A stretch of DNA of 43,537 nucleotides from Acidobacteriota bacterium (lineage in GTDB: Bacteria > Acidobacteriota > Terriglobia > Acidiferrales > UBA7541). Positions 18,041-27,438 of this stretch are shown in pieces (within the stretch, counting starts at the first letter, position 1; every line of letters starts with the position of its first letter). The notes below the pieces were generated by a model. That model saw only the letters and a program-made list of their open reading frames with translations. It was not told the origin of the DNA and ran no database searches. A program made the translations under genes and the position numbers. The stretch covers positions 1-43,537 of the forward strand of contig JAGWOX010000003.1 in NCBI GenBank assembly GCA_028877145.1, written 5' to 3'.

Positions 18041-19477
18041 ATGAAGCCGCTCCCCATTCGCTTCAAACTGACCGCCTGGTATTCCGCCGTGCTCCTCGCC
18101 ACATTCGTCCTGTTCGGCATCATCGCCTTTTTCGCGATGCAGAATGGCATCGAGACAACCGTGGACGAGGGCTTGCGCGATCAGGTGAGTGGCATAAGGG
18201 AATTGATGAGAAGCGTGCTCCCTGAGGGTCCAGAAAGGCTGGAAGATGAGCTAAGGGAGCATTCCGAGCTGCGGGCAGGAGGCGATTTCTCTCAAGTTTC
18301 GGACGGACAGGGCCGTTGGCTTTTCCGGTCAGAGCTCATGAAGCGTTTTGACATCCCTCGGCAGAACCCGCAGAACCCTTCCTACTACAACATGCAGGTC
18401 AAGGGCCTCCCTTTGCGAGTGCTCTCGAGCGAGGTCCGCCTGGACGGCCAGACTTATCTGGCGCAGGTGGCGGCGCCAATGGACGACTTCTACGATGCGC
18501 TGAGCCGTTTCAGGTGGGTTTTGCTCTTGTTCAGTCCGCTTCTGCTTGTCCTCGCTTCGGCGGGCGGCTACTGGATAAGCCAACGAGCCTTGAAGCCGGT
18601 TGATGAAATCACACGGGCAGCCCAGGACATCAATTCAAAGAATCTGTCCATGCGATTGCGAGTGCTCCGGAGCCGCGATGAATTACAGCGCCTTTCGGAA
18701 ACTCTCAACGGTATGTTGGAACGGCTGGAAGCGGCCTTCAGCAGGGTCACGCGGTTCACCGCTGATGCTTCACACGAGCTGCGCACCCCCCTCGCCTTGA
18801 TGCGAACCACCGCGGAGGTCTCTTTGCGGAAATCCCGGGGCGAAGCGGAATACCGCGAAGCCTTGGCTCAGATTCTCGGAGAATCGGAAAAGACAACGGC
18901 TCTTATCGAGAAGCTCATGGTGCTTGCGCGCGCCGACGCAGGATTCGAATCCCTTGAGCGCGTTCCCGTGAATCTGGTTGACACTCTCTCCGATGTCTGC
19001 CGTGAGGGCCGAACCTTGGCCGAGGGAAAGCGGATTACTTTTCAAGTGCGGTTGGCCAAAGGACCGATACTCATCACAGGGGACCCCCACGCCCTCCACC
19101 GTTTATTCCGGATTTTGATAGACAATGCCGTGAAATATACCGGGCCGGAGGGCCGCATCGAGGTCTCATTGACGGTGAACCCGGAACGGGCACTTGCCGA
19201 GGTCCGGGACACGGGAATCGGCATCGATGCGGCGGACCTGCCCCATATCTTTGAGCGATTCTATCGTGCCGACAAGGCTCGGTCGCGTGAACAGGGCGGC
19301 GCCGGCTTGGGGTTGTCCATTGCGCACTGGATAGCGGATGCTCACGGAGGCTCGATTCATGCTCAGAGCACACTCGGAGTGGGCTCGGTTTTCCAGGTCG
19401 GCCTCCCGCTCGACATGGACGGGCGTGGAGTTCGAGCGACGTCGGCGGCCTCCCGGACTACCGAGAAGAGTTCGTAG
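18041..19477 (+). CDS. Sensor histidine kinase (heavy-metal-sensor/CusS-like architecture)
   Basis: Two TM segments, HAMP, FTADASHELRTPLALMRTTAEV (H box), RILIDNAVKYTGPEG (N box), GAGLGLSIAHWIADAHGG. Confidence 0.92.
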   Translation: MKPLPIRFKLTAWYSAVLLATFVLFGIIAFFAMQNGIETTVDEGLRDQVSGIRELMRSVLPEGPERLEDELREHSELRAGGDFSQVSDGQGRWLFRSELMKRFDIPRQNPQNPSYYNMQVKGLPLRVLSSEVRLDGQTYLAQVAAPMDDFYDALSRFRWVLLLFSPLLLVLASAGGYWISQRALKPVDEITRAAQDINSKNLSMRLRVLRSRDELQRLSETLNGMLERLEAAFSRVTRFTADASHELRTPLALMRTTAEVSLRKSRGEAEYREALAQILGESEKTTALIEKLMVLARADAGFESLERVPVNLVDTLSDVCREGRTLAEGKRITFQVRLAKGPILITGDPHALHRLFRILIDNAVKYTGPEGRIEVSLTVNPERALAEVRDTGIGIDAADLPHIFERFYRADKARSREQGGAGLGLSIAHWIADAHGGSIHAQSTLGVGSVFQVGLPLDMDGRGVRATSAASRTTEKSS

Positions 19478-20010
19478 CCCGAGGACCACGTGAGACGGTT
19501 GCTCCGGGTCCTTTCTTTCGGCGTTGTGGCTCTGCTGTTGTGGCTCTGATCATGTTCCCAGGTATTTGTAGCACGTGGCCTCGAACAGGTATCCTCACGA
19601 CAACTTCGCGCGTGCGCTCGGCGAAACTTACAGACATGACATTCATGATCCCCAGGGAAAACAGAGCCCTGTTTTCAGACGGTTTTCAGATTGCCCTGCG
19701 ATGCTATCGCTCCCGCGCTTCAGATCCGTTGTAACGGAGTTGGCACCGCGGGGCCGCGCGGCGGGGCGGGGTCTTATGACAAAAGAGGGTCCGCCAAGGA
19801 ATAGACCAGAGGGAACAAGCGGATTCAGAAGACGAGACGTCTGATCTGCCAGCCCGGTGGCAGGTCCGAAGCATTCCCGGCAGGGGCTCAGCGTTCCAGC
19901 TGAGAGCCCTCCTGCGCACCATGGGTGCTTTGGGGCGGTTTCAAATTGTTAACAAGAATTAACATCGGACTTCGCGTACGTCAGGAAGCAACAGCAGGGA
20001 ACCCAAGATC

Positions 20011-22296
20011 GTGGTCTTTGGCGTTATGCAACGATTGGCGAGACGAGAGAGGCGAGTTAAGCAGAGGGGAAACGCGCACCGGACGAAAACCGGACGCCTC
20101 ACTCATTTCGGTCACTTTCTGTCGTTTTGCACAGTATTTCTTGCCGCCTCGTTGCTGCCGCGAAGCGTCGATGCCCGCACCTTGGCAGACGAGGGCCACG
20201 CTCCCATTGAGGAAGGAGTGCGCACCGCGGTGGCAGTCCGTGTGCAGCGCCCCCCGCGTCTGGACGGCACGTTGAATGATCCCCTCTGGCAACGGGCCAA
20301 GCCGGTCAACGATTTTCGCCAGCGCGAGCCTTACGAAGGCCAGCCCTCCACGGAACGGACCACGGTCCGCATCCTCTATACGCGAAACGAGGTGTATTTC
20401 GGAATCCGGTGCAACGACTCGGATCCGAAAGGTATCGTGGCAACCCAGTTGGTTCGGGACGCAAGCCAGGATCTCGACGACTATTTTCAAATTTTGATCG
20501 ATCCCACCAACGATCATCGCGACGCCTATCTCTTCCAGATCAATCCCCTCGGTACGCAACTGGACGGTCTCATCGTCAACGAAGGAGACATCGATACTGG
20601 CTGGAACGGGATCTGGACTTCTGATGCGCGCATGACTTCCCATGGCTGGACGGCAACCGTGGGGATACCCTTCTCCACGTTGAATTTCATGAAGTCAAAG
20701 GACGTCGTCTGGGGGCTGAACTTCGAGCGGTTCATCCGGCGAAAGAACGAGGAGGATTTGTGGAGCGCCTGGCGGCGCGCCTGGGGCATTCACAAAGTCT
20801 CGCAAGCCGGCGAGCTTACCGGAATCACCGATATCGGCAGCGGCCGGCTTTTCATCGTCAAGCCCTACGCTCTCGCGGGGGCTGACAGCGCCACGGGCGC
20901 CGGCACGAAAGCCCTCCACACCGCTGGAGTGGACATCAAGTACGGCCTTCGGTCGAATCTGATTCTGGACTTGACCGGAAACACGGATTTCGCGGAGGCG
21001 GAAGCGGATCAACTCCAGTTCAACCTGACGCCGTACAAACTATATTTCCCGGAGACGCGCCAGTTCTTTCTCGAAAACGCCGGCATTTTCTCGTTCCCAA
21101 TGGGCTCCCAGGATCAATTGTTCTTCAGCCGCCAAATCGGGATCGACGCGGTCTCCGGCCAGGTGGTGCCCGTCAACGGCGGCGCCAAGCTGACCGGCAT
21201 ACAAGGGAAATATCAGATCGGGGCCATGGACGTTGACACGCGCTCGAGCGGTCCAAATCCCTATGCGAACTACGCGGTCGCGCGCGTCACACGGTCCCTG
21301 TTTGGGGCCTCGTACGTGGGCGTTATGGCTGCGGACAAGCGGTCGGGCAATCCTAATGACCGTTTCAACCAGGCGGGAGGAGTGGATACCCGGCTGGTCT
21401 TTCTGAAGAATCTGACCGTGCAGGCATGGGCGGCGCAGACCCGTTCGCCAGGAGTAAGGAGTGGGAATACGGACGTCGGGGGAACAGTGAGCTACAAGAA
21501 CGACTGGATGCAATTCGAAGCCGAGCGCGTGAAGATCGGTCCGAATTTCAATCCTGAGGTCGGCTTCGTCAACCGGACTGACGCGAACGAAAGTTTCCTG
21601 AACCTGAACCTCGCCCCGCGCCCTAAGATCAGAGGACTTCGCGAACTCAATTTCGAAGGGTTCATCGATCACATTCCGGACACCGAGGGCGTCCTGCAAA
21701 CCCAGGAATGGCAAGCAACATTCCGCGCGATTTGGAACAACGGCGCCTACACCGACGACGATATCGCGGACGTGTTCACGCAAAGAATCACCACCCCATT
21801 CAATATTTACAAGAATATCGTCATCCCTCCCGGCATGTATCATTTCGTGCGCCACCAGATCACGTTCGGCTCCCGCCTCGATCGTCCATTCACCTACCAG
21901 CTGTACGAGCGCTTCGGCAGCTACTACGGTGGCCGCCTGAACGAATTTCGCGTGAAGGGGCAATATCGTCCGAATGAGCATTTTTCTTTCGCGCTGGTGC
22001 AGCTTTGGAACAGCTTCCGCTTGCCTGAGGGTAATTTCTCTGTCGACCTCGCAAGCCTCCAGGCCAGTTACTCCTTCTCCCGCTTTCTGACTTTTACGAG
22101 CCTGGTTCAAATGGACACCGCGAACACGCAGGCGGTGAACGCCAACTTGATCCTGCAATATCGCTACCGACCCGATAGCGACGTCTTTGTCATCTATAAT
22201 GCCGGCACTCAATTTGCCAGCTTGGCTGCCGCGAACCCGCAGCAGTTCCGGGAATCGCGGTTTGAGGTGAAGTTCACCTACTCATATTTTCACTAG
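20011..22296 (+). CDS. CBM9-like / DUF5916 outer-membrane family protein
   Basis: RPPRLDGTLNDPLWQRA...VRILYTRNEVYFGIRCNDSDP...DDYFQILIDPTNDHRDAYLFQINPLGTQLDGLI; ETRQFFLENAGIF; beta-barrel-like C-terminus. Confidence 0.85.
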   Translation: MVFGVMQRLARRERRVKQRGNAHRTKTGRLTHFGHFLSFCTVFLAASLLPRSVDARTLADEGHAPIEEGVRTAVAVRVQRPPRLDGTLNDPLWQRAKPVNDFRQREPYEGQPSTERTTVRILYTRNEVYFGIRCNDSDPKGIVATQLVRDASQDLDDYFQILIDPTNDHRDAYLFQINPLGTQLDGLIVNEGDIDTGWNGIWTSDARMTSHGWTATVGIPFSTLNFMKSKDVVWGLNFERFIRRKNEEDLWSAWRRAWGIHKVSQAGELTGITDIGSGRLFIVKPYALAGADSATGAGTKALHTAGVDIKYGLRSNLILDLTGNTDFAEAEADQLQFNLTPYKLYFPETRQFFLENAGIFSFPMGSQDQLFFSRQIGIDAVSGQVVPVNGGAKLTGIQGKYQIGAMDVDTRSSGPNPYANYAVARVTRSLFGASYVGVMAADKRSGNPNDRFNQAGGVDTRLVFLKNLTVQAWAAQTRSPGVRSGNTDVGGTVSYKNDWMQFEAERVKIGPNFNPEVGFVNRTDANESFLNLNLAPRPKIRGLRELNFEGFIDHIPDTEGVLQTQEWQATFRAIWNNGAYTDDDIADVFTQRITTPFNIYKNIVIPPGMYHFVRHQITFGSRLDRPFTYQLYERFGSYYGGRLNEFRVKGQYRPNEHFSFALVQLWNSFRLPEGNFSVDLASLQASYSFSRFLTFTSLVQMDTANTQAVNANLILQYRYRPDSDVFVIYNAGTQFASLAAANPQQFRESRFEVKFTYSYFH

Positions 22297-22323
22297 GCCA
22301 GGATCCGTGCACGGGCCGGCCAC

Positions 22324-23604
22324 ATGACAAGGAACCGCAACCTCCTGCTGATTTACGCGGCGGCTTTCCTCCGCTCGCTCGCGATCGGGATGGCGAGCGT
22401 GCTCCTGGGAATTTATCTGGGCCGCCTTGGGTTCAACGCGCAACGCATAGGGGCGGTCATTGCCGTAGGCCTGTTCGGTATGGCGCTCGGCACGCTCTTC
22501 GTGAGCCTCAGCGCGGACCGGATCGGCCGGCGGCGTGTGCTTGTCGGACTTGCCTTGTTGGCCGCGGCCGGCGGCGCGGGAGTCGGCCTCGCACGCGGCT
22601 TCTGGCCCATTCTCGGTTTTGTGTTGCTCGGCATGCTGAATAGCATGGGGCGCGATCGTGGCGCGGCGGTGGCGCTCGAGCAGGCGATCATCCCGCAGCA
22701 CATCCCGGCCAGGCTGCGGACATCTTCGCTTTCCTGGTACAACCTGACTCTCGAGGCGGGGCACGCCCTTGGCGCGCTCGCGGCCACTCTCCCGGCCGCA
22801 TGGGGACGGGGCGTGGGACTCGGTTGGCGCGCTTCCTACCAAGCTGCGTTCGGGCTCTACGCGTTTTGCTTTCTCGCGAGCGCCTTGCTCTATGTGGGAT
22901 TGAGCCGCGACGTCGAACTCGAATCGGCCGGCGGACCGGCATCCCCGGGGATGCCGGCGCGCATTCCCCCGGAATCGAAGCGCATCGTCATGCGCCTCGC
23001 CGCGCTGTTCAGCCTCGATAGCTTTGGCGGCGGCTTCCTCAACGATGCCCTCCTGACCTACTGGTTTTTCCGGCGGTTTGGCGTGGCGGAAGCGGTGCTC
23101 GGCCCGCTTTTCTTCCTCGCGCACGCCTTGAACATGGCCTCCTATCCGGTGGCGGCCTGGCTGGCGCGGCGCGTCGGGCTCGTGAATACAATGGTCTTCA
23201 CCCACATTCCCTCCAGCTTGTTTCTCATCGCGGTGCCCTTCGCGCCGTCGTTCGTCCCGGCGGCAGGACTCTACCTGGCCCGGGCGGCTCTTGTGGAAAT
23301 GGACGTGCCCACGCGTCAGTCGTACGTCCTGGCTGTAGTCAAGCCGGACGAGCGGACCTTCGCGAGCGGGATCACCACGGTGGCTCGAAATGTGGGCTGG
23401 GTGAGCGGGCCGCCGCTCGCCGGCTACCTGATGCAGCATGCGGCGCTGGCCGCGCCGCTCTGGATCGGCGGCGGTGCGAAAATCGCCTACGATTTACTGC
23501 TGTACAGGGCGTTTCGGCGCCACCGGCCGCCGGAGGAATCGCCCGTGGCGGACGCGCAAGACGCGGGCGCGCCGCTCGGCCGGAATTCGCCCCGGCGGCC
23601 CTAG
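22324..23604 (+). CDS. MFS transporter
   Basis: 426 aa, many TM helices; SLSADRIGRRRVLVGLALLAAAGGAG loop 2-3 MFS motif. Confidence 0.88.
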   Translation: MTRNRNLLLIYAAAFLRSLAIGMASVLLGIYLGRLGFNAQRIGAVIAVGLFGMALGTLFVSLSADRIGRRRVLVGLALLAAAGGAGVGLARGFWPILGFVLLGMLNSMGRDRGAAVALEQAIIPQHIPARLRTSSLSWYNLTLEAGHALGALAATLPAAWGRGVGLGWRASYQAAFGLYAFCFLASALLYVGLSRDVELESAGGPASPGMPARIPPESKRIVMRLAALFSLDSFGGGFLNDALLTYWFFRRFGVAEAVLGPLFFLAHALNMASYPVAAWLARRVGLVNTMVFTHIPSSLFLIAVPFAPSFVPAAGLYLARAALVEMDVPTRQSYVLAVVKPDERTFASGITTVARNVGWVSGPPLAGYLMQHAALAAPLWIGGGAKIAYDLLLYRAFRRHRPPEESPVADAQDAGAPLGRNSPRRP

Positions 23605-23675
23605 GCAGAACTCCAAAGGAGGTTCACCCTTATGCGTTGGATCCGATTAACGGGGAAAATTCCAAGCGGCGAATT

Positions 23676-23750
23676 TGGTAGCGGTACGGGGAATCGAACC
23701 CCGGTTTCTAGATTGAGAATCTAGCGTCCTAACCTCTAGACGATACCGCC
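23676..23750 (-). tRNA. tRNA-Glu (anticodon CTC), CCA encoded
   Basis: Cloverleaf on minus strand: GGCGGTA.TC.GTCTAGAGGTTAGGAC..CTAGA-TTCTCAA-TCTAG..CCGGGG-TTCGATT-CCCCG..TACCGCT-A-CCA. Confidence 0.95.
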
Positions 23751-23908
23751 ACGAAAAGTATAATACAGCCCGTGCCAGTCGCGGAACCACGCCGCGCGAC
23801 CCTGCTGCTTCCTTCAGCCCACAGGCCCTTAGCACTTTTCTAACACCGGCGTAACGACAGCCGCCTCCTCCGAGTCATACACTTAGAAGGACAAAAGGGT
23901 GTGTTGCA

Positions 23909-25123
23909 GTGGAATTTCGCTCGGCAGTCACTGACGCTTTCAACACGCTCCGGCAGAACCGGATGCGTTCGGCGCTCACGATGCTCGGCATCATGATCGG
24001 CATCGGCGCGGTGATGTGCACGGTGGCGATCGGCCAGGGCGGCCAGACGCAGGTTCAGCAGCAACTCGAAAACATCGGCGACAATCTGATCTGGATCGAA
24101 GCCGGTGGCCGCAACGTCAGCGGCCGCCGCACCGGCGCCTACGGCACGAATTCGCTCATGGTCGAGGACGAGCAGGCGATCGCCCGCCTGCCGGCCATCA
24201 AGATGTGCTCGCCCCACGTCGATTCGCACGTACAGATCACCTACAAGAACCAGAATTGGTGGACGCACTACCGCGGCGTCGCGCCCTCCTTCCTCCATAT
24301 CGAGCATTGGGTGGTCGCGTCCGGTTCGTCATTTACCGACGCCGACGTCGACCATTTGAACAAGGTTGTGGTCATCGGACGCACCGTCGCCGAACATTTG
24401 TTCCCGCACGAGGACCCGGTCGGCAAGACCGTCCGCATCTCGAATCTGCCTTTCGTCGTGGTTGGAGTGTTTGCGCCGAAGGGCGTGTCGACCTATGGCT
24501 GGGATCAGGACGACACGCTGATGATGCCCTACACCGTGGCCATGAAGGAGCTCATAGGTCAGTACTGGCTCGACGACATCATGTGCTCGGCCGTTTCTCC
24601 GGCTGCAATTCCTCCGGCCGAAACCCAGATCGGCCGCCTGTTGCGTTTCCAGCACCATCTGCGGCCTGATCAGCCGGACGACTTCAATATCCGTCATCCC
24701 GAGGAAGCGCTTCAGGCTCTGAAAGAGTCCAACAAGACCTTCGCCATCATGCTCGCCTCGATCGCCTCGGTTTCCCTGCTCGTGGGCGGCATCGGGATCA
24801 TGAACATCATGCTCGTCAGCGTCACCGAGCGCACGCGGGAGATCGGCGTCCGCATGGCGGTCGGCGCCACACGCTGGGATGTGCAGCAACAATTCCTGAT
24901 CGAAGCGGCAACGCTCAGTCTGGTGGGAGGAGCCGCGGGCGTCCTCGGCGGCATCATCGCCACCGAGGGTCTCACGCGCGCGATGAGTTGGCCGGCAACG
25001 TTTTCGATGGAGGCGGTGCTCATCGCGGTGGTCGTTTCAATCGGCACCGGCATCTTTTTCGGCTACTACCCCGCGCGCCGCGCCGCCGCCCTCAATCCGA
25101 TCGAGGCGCTTCGCTACGAGTGA
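23909..25123 (+). CDS. MacB/FtsX-type ABC transporter permease
   Basis: FNTLRQNRMRSALTMLGIMIGIGAVMCTVAIGQG; MacB periplasmic core; GGIGIMNIMLVSVTERTREIGVRMAVGAT; ARRAAALNPIEALRYE. Confidence 0.93.
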   Translation: MEFRSAVTDAFNTLRQNRMRSALTMLGIMIGIGAVMCTVAIGQGGQTQVQQQLENIGDNLIWIEAGGRNVSGRRTGAYGTNSLMVEDEQAIARLPAIKMCSPHVDSHVQITYKNQNWWTHYRGVAPSFLHIEHWVVASGSSFTDADVDHLNKVVVIGRTVAEHLFPHEDPVGKTVRISNLPFVVVGVFAPKGVSTYGWDQDDTLMMPYTVAMKELIGQYWLDDIMCSAVSPAAIPPAETQIGRLLRFQHHLRPDQPDDFNIRHPEEALQALKESNKTFAIMLASIASVSLLVGGIGIMNIMLVSVTERTREIGVRMAVGATRWDVQQQFLIEAATLSLVGGAAGVLGGIIATEGLTRAMSWPATFSMEAVLIAVVVSIGTGIFFGYYPARRAAALNPIEALRYE

Positions 25124-25155
25124 CCCGGTTCCAGCCGGTTCGCTTCCGCCCGCTC

Positions 25156-25530
25156 CTATTTTCCGGAATCAACCGTCGCGTGCCCGACTTCCTCTTCCTC
25201 CATCCGGACCCGCGCCGGGCGTACAGGGCGCCACGTCGCGAAATCGTTTCGGCAGGCGTCGCAACGCACCGGCCGCGCTCCCAGCCGCATCTCCAGGCGC
25301 GATACCCATTCCCGGGCCAGCTTTTCCCGCCGGATTGACATCAAGTCCAGATTCCCGCACAACCGGCAATGCGCATAGAGCAAATACCGCAAAGGCACAT
25401 TTCGCGCGTAGAACCTTTTCTGGCACTCCACGCACCGCCAGGGAAGCATTCCGAAAATGCCGAGCAGGTATTCGATCTTGCGCCGGTGCGAACGCAAGCA
25501 ATCGTATGTTCCGCAGCGTGGACAGATCAC
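25156..25530 (-). CDS. Small protein with two zinc-ribbon-like CxxC pairs
   Basis: CPRCG, CVECQ, CRLCG, CDAC in 124 aa. Confidence 0.6.
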   Translation of the reverse strand: MICPRCGTYDCLRSHRRKIEYLLGIFGMLPWRCVECQKRFYARNVPLRYLLYAHCRLCGNLDLMSIRREKLAREWVSRLEMRLGARPVRCDACRNDFATWRPVRPARVRMEEEEVGHATVDSGK

Positions 25531-25712
25531 TCCGCTCTCCAGGACACAATGTCATTGCCCGGCCAACCACCCCGTTGACGCGGGAGAGTCCTCATTTTCC
25601 AGGGCCCAGCTTATCCCCTCACCCAGCCTTTCGCATCGGCAATTTTGCCCGCGAAGTTTACTGCCGGTACAATCCCCTCAAGCGGCGCTCCCGCTGACTC
25701 GAGGAGGTTTTT

Positions 25713-26105
25713 GTGCCCGGTTACACCGCTTCCCACGCCCGCGCCGGCATCCATGCGCCCTTGCCCGCGATCGAAACCTGGCCGAATCAGTTCCCCGGCT
25801 ACCGCATCACGATTCGCGTGCCCGAGTATACGTCGGTGTGCCCCAAGACCGGCCTGCCCGATTTCGGCGTGCTTACGATCGAATACGAGCCGGCCCGGCT
25901 GTGCCTGGAGCTGAAATCGTTCAAGCTGTACCTCTTGGCCTATCGCAACCTCGGCATCTTCTATGAAAACGCGGTGAACCGCATCCTGCGCGACGTGGTG
26001 CGCGCCACGCGGCCGAAGTCCTGCCTGGTGCGCGGCGAATTCACTCCTCGCGGCGGCCTCACCACCACCATTGAGGCTCGCTGGCCCCGCGCCCGCCGTC
26101 GCTGA
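25713..26105 (+). CDS. queF: NADPH-dependent 7-cyano-7-deazaguanine reductase
   Basis: YTSVCPKTGLPDFGVLTIEYEP...LELKSFKLYLLAYRNLGIFYENAVNRILRDVV. Confidence 0.94.
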   Translation: MPGYTASHARAGIHAPLPAIETWPNQFPGYRITIRVPEYTSVCPKTGLPDFGVLTIEYEPARLCLELKSFKLYLLAYRNLGIFYENAVNRILRDVVRATRPKSCLVRGEFTPRGGLTTTIEARWPRARRR

Positions 26106-26236
26106 CGCACGCCGCCAGGCCGTGCCCCGTGTAACTCTAGGCCATATCCCAGGATTGCGCCTGGACAACCCCAGCCTTTGTTTCAAGAATCTAACCGAGC
26201 ACGTACGCGGATACCAACCGCAAGGAGGCATTCCCC

Positions 26237-27115
26237 ATGAGTACGACCCCGACTCGACCGGAAATGCCGCAGGCAGAATCGCCTGTGCCATCCTATGGCA
26301 CACCGCGCTGGATCCCGATTTTGTTCGTGGTCCTCTTTCTTGTCAGCGGATACCTGGTCTACGCTGGAATTCACTCGCGTCAAGGGCTCGAGATGCAGCT
26401 CTCCCAATCCAACGCCCAGATCTCGAAACAGGGCACTACCCTGGATAAGGCCAACTCCCAGATCGACGACCTGAAGGCCGAACTCGATCTGACCTCCCAA
26501 AAGCTCGGCCTCACCCAGACGCAACTCGCGGAGGCGCGCAAGACTGCCGCCGTTCTTCGCCGCGAACAGGTTCAATCCAGCAAGCAATTGCAGGCGCAAA
26601 TCGGCCAGGTCCAGCAACAAACCCAGGCCGGCATGGGCCAGCTCTCGAATGAACTCGGCGGCACCAAGACCGATCTCGCCGCCACCAGGAAGGATCTCGC
26701 TTCCACCCAAAGCAAGCTCGAAGGCACCGTTGGCGACATGGGCGTGATGAGCGGCTTGATCGCTCATAACCAGAAGCAGCTCGACCAACTGGTGCGCATG
26801 GGCCAGCGCGATTACTTCAAGTTCAACCTCTACAAGTCCAACCACCCTTATCGCGTCGGACCGGTCATGGTGCAGGTCTCTCACGTCGATCAGAAGCACT
26901 GGCGCTACAACATGTACGTCACGGTTTCCGACAAGCGCATCGAGAAGAAGAACAAGACCCTCTACGAGCCGGTCCAGTTCTACACACCCGATGCGATGGC
27001 TCCGCTTGAGATCGTGGTCTACCAAATTAACAAGAACGAAATCGTCGGCTACCTCTCGGCTCCGAAGGACCAGCAGCAGGGCAAACAGGCCGCCGCAGGA
27101 CCTTCAACCAAGTAA
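26237..27115 (+). CDS. Membrane-anchored coiled-coil protein, uncharacterised
   Basis: N-terminal TM (WIPILFVVLFLVSGYLVYAGI), ~120 aa Q/K-rich coiled coil, globular C-terminus. Confidence 0.7.
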   Translation: MSTTPTRPEMPQAESPVPSYGTPRWIPILFVVLFLVSGYLVYAGIHSRQGLEMQLSQSNAQISKQGTTLDKANSQIDDLKAELDLTSQKLGLTQTQLAEARKTAAVLRREQVQSSKQLQAQIGQVQQQTQAGMGQLSNELGGTKTDLAATRKDLASTQSKLEGTVGDMGVMSGLIAHNQKQLDQLVRMGQRDYFKFNLYKSNHPYRVGPVMVQVSHVDQKHWRYNMYVTVSDKRIEKKNKTLYEPVQFYTPDAMAPLEIVVYQINKNEIVGYLSAPKDQQQGKQAAAGPSTK

Positions 27116-27136
27116 CCGCTCGCTCTCTTATCTTCC

Positions 27137-27171
27137 CGCGCCCCGCTCCGGTTTCGCCGGAGCGGGGCGCG
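27137..27171. terminator. Very strong hairpin after the coiled-coil gene
   Basis: CGCGCCCCGCTCCGG-tttcg-CCGGAGCGGGGCGCG: perfect 15-bp stem, 5-nt loop; no T tract. Confidence 0.5.
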
Positions 27172-27262
27172 GCGCTTCCCCATCCCGCTCGCCGCTTCTC
27201 TCGCATTCCAGCAGTTTGTGATTTCAGAACGCCATGCCTCCACGGGCAGCGGAAAACTGCCT

Positions 27263-27338
27263 CAGGGCTTGTGGGTCGCGGCTTCAGCCGCGACATAAAG
27301 TCCGCGAAAGCAATGGGGCTTTAGCCCCTGAAGCCCTG
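27263..27338. repeat. Composite palindromic intergenic element
   Basis: Outer CAGGGCTT (27263-27270) / AAGCCCTG (27331-27338); inner GTCGCGGCT-tc-AGCCGCGAC (27275-27294) and GGGGCT-tt-AGCCCC (27315-27328). Confidence 0.8.
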
Positions 27339-27438
27339 GCCCACCCGCGTTTTTTCGTTGCCCCGCACAAGAGCATGTCTCGCCCGCTCTTTTTCCGCCG
27401 GAAAAAGGGGCCTGGCGGGTATAAAATCTCAAGCACCT

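Noticed and set aside
21040-23439. Long minus-strand ORFs (390 aa and 385 aa) opposite the DUF5916 and MFS genes
   Set aside because: Composition (His/Arg/Glu-rich) and lack of motifs indicate shadow ORFs.
23600-23900. Integrated element at the tRNA-Glu gene
   Set aside because: No integrase, no duplicated tRNA 3' end and no mobile-element genes nearby in this window.
25560-25712. preQ1 riboswitch upstream of queF
   Set aside because: No preQ1-I-like hairpin followed by an A-rich tail and aptamer pattern could be found by eye.
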